9,886 bases of DNA from Phycisphaerae bacterium (GTDB lineage Bacteria; Planctomycetota; Phycisphaerae; Sedimentisphaerales; Anaerohalosphaeraceae), in the NCBI GenBank assembly GCA_021736615.1, contig JAIPFN010000219.1, positions 1 through 9,886 of the forward strand, in the 5' to 3' direction. Below are positions 4,547 to 9,886 of the stretch, piece by piece; the first letter of the stretch is position 1; each line of letters begins with the position of its first letter. Both the position numbers and the translations under genes were made by a program. Under the pieces are notes generated by a model. The model was not told the origin of the DNA and did no database searches. It worked only from the letters and a program-made list of their open reading frames with translations.

Positions 4547-7354
4547 ATGTGTGCAAAAACGGTTTCAACGGGGGATGCGGTTAAGCCGGTTCGGCGTAAA
4601 TTTCGGGCCTTAAAGTGGATCTCAGTAGTGATAGCGGGATTATTACTGCTTGTCTTCTTTGGGGTGCCCGCTTTTTTGTCCTCTTCTGCGGGGACGGGGT
4701 TTGTTGTCAATAAAGTCAATAAGTCGGTCGACGGCAAGATCGGGATGGGTGATCTGAATGTCGGGTGGTTTAAAGGGGTGCATCTTAAAGAGTTCAGCTT
4801 TGCCGATGACAAAGGGCTGGCGACGGTAAACGTCCGCCAAATTACGGCGAAACCGAGCTACACTTCCATGCTTTCGGGGAATATTTCACTGGGCAAAGTC
4901 GTTGTCGACAAGCCGGAGGTTTCTATTCGGCTTGAGGAGACGGCATCGTCCGATAAAAGTGCAAAAGGTGAGAAAGGTGAGAAAGGTGAGAAAGTTGTGA
5001 AAGGTGAGGAAAGCGGGAAAGGGGTTGGAGTATTTTTTAACCAGATCGACCTTACTATTAAAGACGGTGACGTTAAGATCTTACCGGCTGGGGCCGATGT
5101 CGGCAGTACTATCCATTTCAGTAATATCGCATCCAAAGTGGATTTGAAACCTGCCGGTGAGAGGTCAAGTTTTGATATTGGAATGGATGTTGAAAATAAA
5201 GGGCAGCGGTCGAAAGTTTCGGCGAACGGTAATGTGGAGTCATCGAAAAAGGGTTGGAGTTTTAAGAATACCGAAGGTGATATGAAGGTTAAGATTGACG
5301 ATCTTGATCTTGCTACGCTTTCGCCGGTGTTTGCTTTGCTTGGTAAGGACATCGAAGTCGGCGGCAAGCTCAATGTCGACGCGGAAGCGAAGTTTGGTGA
5401 CGGACAGGTTGAAAAGCTTGTTGTCGACGCGAAACTTGATAAGTTTAAACATGTCGCCGACGGCAAGCTTATCGCACTGGCCGAACCGGTTACTCTTACG
5501 GGTCGGGTGTCTACAAAGAACGACAAGGTCAATATTGAAGACATTAATCTGCGGTCATCTTTCTGCACCATTACGGGTAAAGGGACGGGCAGCGAGCTTG
5601 ACTATGTGGCAAAGATGGATGTGGGCAAGACGATGGATTTCGTCGGGACGTTTGTCGATCTTGGCGGGTACAGTTTTGCCGGAACCGGCTACGAAGAGGG
5701 ACATGTTACCTTTAAAGACGATACGATCCGGTTTAGCGATCACAGCGGAATCGATAATTTTGTGATGGGCAAAAAGGATGTAAAAGGAAATAAGATGACG
5801 CCGCCGATGTCTGCGAAGTTTACTTTTGACATGACGGTTGATACGAAAAAAGAAAATGTCAAGATCGATTTTCTGACTATGAAAACGACGGATACGCTTG
5901 CCGACATTCGGATAGAAGACAGCGAGTTTTCGTGGAATAAAGACGTCAAAGAGAGCATGGATATGAAGCTGATCTCCGCTGTTGATCTTGCGAAGGTCAA
6001 GCCGTTTGCGATGTTCTTTGAGGCGGTTCCTGAGAAGATGGATCTTGCGGGGAAAGTTAACAGCGAGATGCTTGTTAAGTCCAGCGGCAGTGAGTACAAG
6101 GTTGTTACCGATAGAACGACGGTGCGCGGGCTTAAGGTCGCGACGGAAGGTGTTGCCGAAAAGTTCGAGGACGATCTTGTCAAAGTCAAGCTGGATATGA
6201 TGATCGACAGTGAGAACAAGTCCTTTACGCTTAATGAGTTTGTTGTCGACGGCACGAAAATCGACGTCGAGGGGAGCATTAAGCAAAGCCAGGTTAAAAA
6301 CGATAAGACGAAGGTTTCGGGTAAGGTTACGGCGAAGTATGATCTTGCCGACGTTAGCACGGTTGCTTCTGCGTATTTGCCGGAGGGGATCGAAGTTGCG
6401 GGCAAGCGGTCGGATCTGTTTATTTTCGAGTCGGAGTACCCTACCGCCGACAAGGACAAACTGATGGCGAATTTGAGCGCTTCGGGCAAGTTCGGATTTG
6501 ACCGGGCCAAGTATATCGGGATGAAGATCGGCAGTGTAAATGTAGCGGCTAACATTAAAAACGGGGTACTTGATATTGCACCGTTTTCGACGAGCGTTAA
6601 TAACGGTTTGCTGAATTTTGCGGGAAGCATCGATTTTAGCAAAGAACCTATGGTGTTTACTACGCCCAAGCCGATGCAGATCATCGATAAGGTTGAAGTC
6701 GATGACGAGATGGGCAAAGCTCTTTTGAAATACCTGAACCCTTTGTTCGCGGAACAGACAAATCTTTCCGGTGTCGCCAGTTTGAATTGCGAAAAACTTG
6801 TTATGCCGCTTGGCGGTGATACGGCGATACGAGACGCACAGATCGTCGGAACGGTGGCAATGAGCGATGTGACGATGAAGAACCAGGGGCTGCTTGGTAT
6901 GATAATGTCGCAGGGTCTGGGGCGGACGACGATGACTGCCGATATGCTGCCTACGAAAATTGTTTTGGACAAAGGACTTGTCAGTTACGATAATATGCAG
7001 GTGAATATCGATAAGACTTACCCGATCAATTTTAAAGGCGATATTGACCTTAACCAGAAACCCGGTAAGCTGAAGATGGTCGCGGCCCTTCCGTATACGC
7101 TTAGTGTAAGAGACGGCGGGATTAAACCGCTGAGAGTGGACGGCAATCCTAAAGGCAGAATCGAACTGCCGATAAAAGGTACCGTCGAAAAGAACGGGAT
7201 TGACTGGAAGGGAGTTCTTGAAGGAACCGGCAGGAAGGCGGCAGAAGAATTTATTAAGGAAGGGCTTGAAAGCTTGCTTAAGAAGAAGAGCGATGACGGT
7301 TCCGGCAAGAGTGCCGAAGAAGAGGCGATTGAGAAAATTTTTGATTTGTTTTAA
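4547..7354 (+). CDS. Large AsmA-like (AsmA/TamB/YhdP-type) envelope protein
   Basis: The 935-residue protein has one N-terminal membrane anchor (about residues 24-45, after a basic stretch) and then a long, mostly beta periplasmic body. The repeated short strands with phrases such as ISLGKVVVDKPEVSI, NGLLNFAGSIDFSK, LSGVASLNCEKLVMPLGG and YPINFKGDIDLNQKPGKL are typical of AsmA-like proteins. These are thought to form hydrophobic grooves that carry phospholipid between inner and outer membranes; that role is taken from the family and is not shown here. Residues 140-158 are a low-complexity KGE-rich linker coded by tandem 9-mers. The C-terminal part (EEFIKEGLESLLKKKSDD) is charged and helical. 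ATG 4547 follows AAGGGA by 7 nt. The next gene starts 83 bp later and may be cotranscribed. The fold-level call is fairly safe; the exact subfamily is not assigned. Confidence 0.82.
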   Translation: MCAKTVSTGDAVKPVRRKFRALKWISVVIAGLLLLVFFGVPAFLSSSAGTGFVVNKVNKSVDGKIGMGDLNVGWFKGVHLKEFSFADDKGLATVNVRQITAKPSYTSMLSGNISLGKVVVDKPEVSIRLEETASSDKSAKGEKGEKGEKVVKGEESGKGVGVFFNQIDLTIKDGDVKILPAGADVGSTIHFSNIASKVDLKPAGERSSFDIGMDVENKGQRSKVSANGNVESSKKGWSFKNTEGDMKVKIDDLDLATLSPVFALLGKDIEVGGKLNVDAEAKFGDGQVEKLVVDAKLDKFKHVADGKLIALAEPVTLTGRVSTKNDKVNIEDINLRSSFCTITGKGTGSELDYVAKMDVGKTMDFVGTFVDLGGYSFAGTGYEEGHVTFKDDTIRFSDHSGIDNFVMGKKDVKGNKMTPPMSAKFTFDMTVDTKKENVKIDFLTMKTTDTLADIRIEDSEFSWNKDVKESMDMKLISAVDLAKVKPFAMFFEAVPEKMDLAGKVNSEMLVKSSGSEYKVVTDRTTVRGLKVATEGVAEKFEDDLVKVKLDMMIDSENKSFTLNEFVVDGTKIDVEGSIKQSQVKNDKTKVSGKVTAKYDLADVSTVASAYLPEGIEVAGKRSDLFIFESEYPTADKDKLMANLSASGKFGFDRAKYIGMKIGSVNVAANIKNGVLDIAPFSTSVNNGLLNFAGSIDFSKEPMVFTTPKPMQIIDKVEVDDEMGKALLKYLNPLFAEQTNLSGVASLNCEKLVMPLGGDTAIRDAQIVGTVAMSDVTMKNQGLLGMIMSQGLGRTTMTADMLPTKIVLDKGLVSYDNMQVNIDKTYPINFKGDIDLNQKPGKLKMVAALPYTLSVRDGGIKPLRVDGNPKGRIELPIKGTVEKNGIDWKGVLEGTGRKAAEEFIKEGLESLLKKKSDDGSGKSAEEEAIEKIFDLF
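4964..5026 (+). repeat. In-frame 9-bp tandem repeat inside the AsmA-like gene
   Basis: AAAGGTGAG occurs at 4964-4972, 4973-4981 and 4982-4990. A variant AAAGTTGTG follows at 4991-4999, AAAGGTGAG returns at 5000-5008, and two more diverged units complete the run. Each unit codes Lys-Gly-Glu in phase (codons from residue 140). The unit resembles the intergenic 9-mers at 3716-3760. Confidence 0.85.
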
Positions 7355-7396
7355 GTGACGAATTGTCTTGCTTAATTGCATAGCGCGGTTTATAAC

Positions 7397-7432
7397 CATG
7401 AAGAAAATGAAGATCATGAAGAAAAAAAGAGA
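7397..7432 (+). repeat. Tandem 9-mers of CATGAAGRR type, copy 2
   Basis: The phased units are CATGAAGAA, AATGAAGAT, CATGAAGAA and AAAAAGAGA, preceded by AAC as in the copy at 2534-2560. It forms the whole region just before the ATG at 7438. The AGAGA at its end is the only Shine-Dalgarno-like sequence for that gene. Confidence 0.7.
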
Positions 7433-7437
7433 ACTGA

Positions 7438-8784
7438 ATGCTCAAGGAAATATTGACTAGTCCTACTGAAGAGCTTGGCCGCTGGAGTAAGTTTGTTTGG
7501 TTCCAGGTTAAGCTTTGGCCTCATTGCGCCAGGCTTCTTAAGCAAAACCGCTCCGGTCAGCAGGCGGCGGCGCTTTCATACCATACTGTTTTCGGAATTG
7601 TTCCGCTTGCGATCATTATCCTGATGATATTTCAACTTTTTCCGGGTTACAACGAATCGGGCGTGAAAGCTAAGAAAGCACTTTATGATTATTTCAACCT
7701 GTCTAAAATTGAATATACTGTTGATTCTCCTAATGAAAATGACGAGACCAACAGCTTGGCAGAAAAGAAAAATACCGTTCAACTGACTGAAAAGATCGAC
7801 GAGATCACCGAGCAGTTTACTTCTAATTTGAACAAGGGGGCGATCACTTTTTTTAACCTTCTGATCGTTGTGTGGGCGGCTATCGGGCTGCTGATGACTA
7901 TCGAGCGGGCGTTTAACAGTATCTGGCATGTCAACAGGGGCAGGAATATTTTGCAGCGTATCGTTAATTACTGGACGCTGCTGACGCTTGGGCCGCTGCT
8001 TTTGATCGTCGCGTTTTATTCGAGCACCAGGTACATGGTCGAAAACGAGCTTAACGGCTGGATGATGAATTCCATGCAGATCGTAGTGCCGTATCTGATT
8101 ACGGTGCTTGCTCTTTTCTTTTTGTATTTTCTGCTTCCAAATACTAAGGTTAGCGTCAGGGCGTCTATCTGGGGAGCGGCGATTGCCGGGCTTGTGTGGA
8201 CGGGCGCGAAGTTTTTGTTTGCGATCTACATCACTAAATCTATCTCGAACAAAACGATCTACGGAGCGATGGGGATCATTCCGCTTAGTGTTTTCTGGAT
8301 ATATATTACATGGCTGATCGTTCTGTTCGGCTTGCAGCTTACATATACTACGCAGCATCTTAAAACTCTGGACGCCAATGAGATCAAAAAGCTTAAAAAG
8401 AAGCAGGAGTTTTTTGTGATTACCGATTTTACAGTTATCCGTATCATGGCGTATGCTCTGGAGGTTTTTCGGGGCAAGGTGGGAGTGCTTAATGCCGAGA
8501 TGATCTCGAAGCGGTTTGAGATACCTGTCGATCTGTGCGGGATGATAATGGACCATCTTGTCGGGGAGGGCTTGCTGCTTAGTGTTGCCGAACCAGAAAA
8601 CGGGGTTGTGCTGGCAGGTGACGCGAATAATATTACGCTTGGGGATATATCGAAAGCGGCGATAAATACAAGGTTTGCCGAGAAGAACGATAATATCCCG
8701 GATAGGCTTAAAGTGCTGATGGATAAGCAAATCGACGAGCTTTCCAGGCATAGTCTTGCTGAGATTGCCGGGGACAAGGCGTAA
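7438..8784 (+). CDS. YihY/BrkB family (UPF0761) inner-membrane protein with C-terminal winged-helix-like domain
   Basis: The 448-residue integral membrane protein matches the YihY/BrkB (UPF0761) family: RSGQQAAALSYHTVFGIVPLAIIIL in the first membrane helix, ERAFNSIWHVNRGRN near residue 156, and helices at about 45-67, 137-160, 175-198, 213-236, 239-264 and 279-303. Between helices 1 and 2 lies a polar loop of some 65 residues (about 70-134, rich in Asn, Glu and Lys). After the membrane part, residues about 324-400 look like a winged helix: FTVIRIMAYALEVFRGKVGVLNAEMISKRFEIP followed by LVGEGLLLSV and a charged tail. The family has no firmly known function; early claims of a virulence role or RNase BN activity should not be carried over. 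ATG 7438 has only a weak AGAGA upstream. It follows the AsmA-like gene by 83 bp. Confidence 0.88.
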   Translation: MLKEILTSPTEELGRWSKFVWFQVKLWPHCARLLKQNRSGQQAAALSYHTVFGIVPLAIIILMIFQLFPGYNESGVKAKKALYDYFNLSKIEYTVDSPNENDETNSLAEKKNTVQLTEKIDEITEQFTSNLNKGAITFFNLLIVVWAAIGLLMTIERAFNSIWHVNRGRNILQRIVNYWTLLTLGPLLLIVAFYSSTRYMVENELNGWMMNSMQIVVPYLITVLALFFLYFLLPNTKVSVRASIWGAAIAGLVWTGAKFLFAIYITKSISNKTIYGAMGIIPLSVFWIYITWLIVLFGLQLTYTTQHLKTLDANEIKKLKKKQEFFVITDFTVIRIMAYALEVFRGKVGVLNAEMISKRFEIPVDLCGMIMDHLVGEGLLLSVAEPENGVVLAGDANNITLGDISKAAINTRFAEKNDNIPDRLKVLMDKQIDELSRHSLAEIAGDKA

Positions 8785-8790
8785 GGCGAA

Positions 8791-8909
8791 AAGCGTGAAG
8801 AGAGAAGCGTGAAGAGAGAAGAGAGAAGCGTGAAGAGAGAAGAGAGAAGCGTGAAGAGAGAAGCGTGAAGAGAGAAGAGAAAAGAGAGAAGAGAGAAGAG
8901 GGAAGAGAT
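8791..8909 (+). repeat. Heptameric tandem array of 17 units in two main types
   Basis: Starting 7 bp after the YihY-family stop, 17 consecutive 7-mers run without a phase slip. Unit A is AAGCGTG and unit B is AAGAGAG. The order is A B A B B A B B A B A B, then AAGAGAA, B, B, AAGAGGG and AAGAGAT. The coding strand is almost wholly purine. The array fills most of the space between two convergent genes. Confidence 0.95.
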
Positions 8910-8928
8910 CGGAGATCGGGGAGAACGG

Positions 8929-8952
8929 CATGGGCGTAGCCCGGCCTACCAT
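8929..8952. repeat. Palindromic repeat R2, copy 2
   Basis: It matches copy 1 (4424-4447) at 21 of 24 positions, with GGGC-GTA-GCCC as its hairpin. It overlaps the 3' end of the exporter gene on the - strand: the CTA within its CCTACCAT end is that gene's TAG stop codon. Confidence 0.7.
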
Positions 8953-9572
8953 ATTATTCTTGCTGCGTCGTAGATGAAGTATATTCCAAAGGCTATCAGG
9001 GCGAATGCACATATTGACAGTACTGTTCTGAGGTGTTTTTCGCTCATTATTTCGGCTCCTTTGTTGCTGGCAAATGAGAGTGCCTGGAACCATATAAGAT
9101 CGACCGACCAGTGGACAATTATAAACAGTGCCAGTACGAGCTTGTTGAATTCTATCGCATCAGTCGCAAGGTCCATACCGATGGTTATCCACCAGATCAG
9201 GAAATAAGGATTGCTCGCCGAAAGGATTATTCCGGCGAGGACCGGGGACTTGAACTTGACATTATTGCAAGCCTGCAAGCTCGCTGTCCGGACGTCTTTA
9301 AACATCATACGTCCCATCCATAACAGGACCAGGCCGCCGATGACACCTATCGTAATCTTTGCAGATGGAGTGTTTAGTAATTTTCCAGGCCCAAAGACGA
9401 CCAGCAGAAAGAGCGGCACTTCAATGATTCCGTGGCCTATTGCCATGAAGGTCCCCGCGTATTTTTTCCTGATGCCCAGAGTAATAATCGTGGCAGTCAC
9501 CGGGCCGGGAGCCATCGCACCGGAGATGGATACGACGAAAACAGATGATAGAAATAATATGATTTCGAGCAA
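8946..9572 (-). CDS. LysE/RhtB family amino-acid exporter-like membrane protein
   Basis: The 208-residue inner-membrane protein has about six hydrophobic segments. The family hallmark GAMAPGPVTA lies at about residues 18-27, followed by GTFMAIGHGIIEVPLF, IIGVIGGLVLLWMGRMMF-like ITIGVIGGLVLLWMGRMMF, LSASNPYFLIWW and a hydrophobic C-terminus. LysE-type proteins export amino acids or related small solutes by proton exchange; the substrate here cannot be told. The start is uncertain: TTG at 9572 has GAAGG 8 nt upstream and is preferred, while another TTG at 9587 would add five residues but lacks a clear site. No ATG lies before the APGP motif. It is convergent with the YihY-family gene, and its stop codon lies within repeat R2. 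Confidence 0.85.
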   Translation of the reverse strand: MLEIILFLSSVFVVSISGAMAPGPVTATIITLGIRKKYAGTFMAIGHGIIEVPLFLLVVFGPGKLLNTPSAKITIGVIGGLVLLWMGRMMFKDVRTASLQACNNVKFKSPVLAGIILSASNPYFLIWWITIGMDLATDAIEFNKLVLALFIIVHWSVDLIWFQALSFASNKGAEIMSEKHLRTVLSICAFALIAFGIYFIYDAARIIW

Positions 9573-9609
9573 TTTACAGACCTTCAATTAACGTCTTACA
9601 GATCATACA

Positions 9610-9639
9610 ATTATACTGCAAAAATGCGATAAATTCTAA
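9610..9639 (-). promoter_or_regulatory. Candidate promoter for the LysE-type gene
   Basis: Read on the - strand, a perfect TATAAT (9610-9615) has a weak TTAGAA (9634-9639) 18 bp upstream. Transcription would start near 9603, about 30 nt before the preferred TTG start. Confidence 0.42.
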
Positions 9640-9741
9640 TAGTATTAATCTTTGGAGGGTACAAAACAGTTATTTTATTTTTTTTCGGATTTCACTCGGA
9701 AAAATTGCCGAAACCTACCATGTTGTAGTTCATTAACTAAA

Positions 9742-9886
9742 TGGGGGTGTAACGCTTCAGTCGGAATTGGACATTTCCTGAATTTAGGTTAGTATGTAAT
9801 TCAACGAAAGGAAATGAACATGGCCAAGAAATATAAGAAATATTCACCCGAGGAAAAAGTCAGGCTTTTACGGTTGCATTTGATTG
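9742..9886 (+). mobile_element. Left part of an insertion sequence, cut by the window end
   Basis: A transposase-like reading frame begins at 9820. The stretch from about 9742 (TGGGGGTGTAACGCTTCAG) is a plausible left end. The right end and any matching inverted repeat or target duplication lie outside the window, so the exact boundary is not fixed. Confidence 0.5.
9820..9886 (+). CDS. Transposase, N-terminal fragment (helix-turn-helix type, 3' end outside window)
   Basis: Twenty-two codons are visible, beginning MAKKYKKYSPEEKVRLLRL. A basic start followed by (Y/F)SPEEK and a Leu/Arg-rich helix is the usual opening of helix-turn-helix transposase subunits of the IS3/IS66 kind. ATG 9820 follows AAAGGA (9807-9812) by 7 nt. 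The frame is open at the window end. The family cannot be settled from so short a piece. Confidence 0.6.
   Translation, partial: MAKKYKKYSPEEKVRLLRLHLI

Noticed and set aside
5555..7417. A 620-codon open frame on the - strand opposite the AsmA-like gene
   Set aside because: It is antisense to a well-supported gene with a good Shine-Dalgarno. Its product is Arg/His-rich low-quality sequence typical of a shadow frame.
7398..7460. Tiny Lys-rich frame beginning at ATG 7398 inside the CATGAAG repeat
   Set aside because: It is a by-product of ATG triplets in the repeat, has no ribosome-binding site and overlaps the start of the YihY-family gene out of frame.
8791..8909. Heptamer array considered as a CRISPR array
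   Set aside because: Units are 7 bp with no unique spacers between them, and no cas gene is present.
7576..9093. A 505-codon open frame on the - strand opposite the YihY-family gene
   Set aside because: It is the antisense shadow of a clear membrane-protein gene. Part of it reads through the heptamer array as a Ser/Leu/His run, and it has no family-like motifs.

Overview
The window is a bacterial chromosome segment of about 9.9 kb built around a conserved translation-linked cluster. In order on the + strand it holds rpsB (ribosomal protein uS2), tsf (EF-Ts), a small membrane zinc-ribbon protein, pyrH (UMP kinase), frr (ribosome recycling factor), a very long AsmA-like envelope protein and a YihY/BrkB membrane protein. 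A LysE-type exporter follows on the - strand, and the left edge of an insertion sequence is cut by the window end. The uS2 with a long Ala/Pro/Glu tail, the gene order and the many purine-rich intergenic tandem repeats suggest a Planctomycetota bacterium, perhaps of the class Phycisphaerae. This is an inference from protein style; there is no marker rRNA in the window.

Positions 1-528 carry no gene. They hold hairpin-rich repeats, including one element present in two diverged copies (209-273 and 313-372), then a good promoter (405-433) and a structured leader for rpsB. rpsB and tsf are 101 bp apart and probably cotranscribed. A strong intrinsic terminator (2462-2498) follows tsf, so the usual rpsB-tsf-pyrH-frr series is split here. 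Downstream of it sits a 68-residue CxxC-membrane-CxxC protein, then a REP-like hairpin, then pyrH. A repeat-filled 180-bp spacer separates pyrH from frr. After frr come terminator-like hairpins, a TATAAT box and the 935-residue AsmA-like gene, followed within 83 bp by the YihY family gene.

Functionally, uS2, EF-Ts and RRF serve the ribosome (small subunit assembly, EF-Tu recharging, recycling), and PyrH makes UDP for RNA and envelope precursors. The AsmA-like and YihY proteins belong to the cell envelope and the LysE-type protein is an inner-membrane exporter.

The most unusual aspect is the spacer DNA. Three kinds of phased short tandem repeat recur: 7-mers beginning AA (a 17-unit array at 8791-8909 and shorter runs at four other sites), 9-mers of the AAAGGTGAG type (between pyrH and frr, and in frame inside the AsmA-like gene), and 9-mers of the CATGAAGRA type (before the zinc-ribbon gene and before the YihY gene). 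In two places repeat DNA has been taken into gene signals: it forms the Shine-Dalgarno of the zinc-ribbon gene and the stop codon of the exporter gene. No complete new defence or metabolic system is visible.
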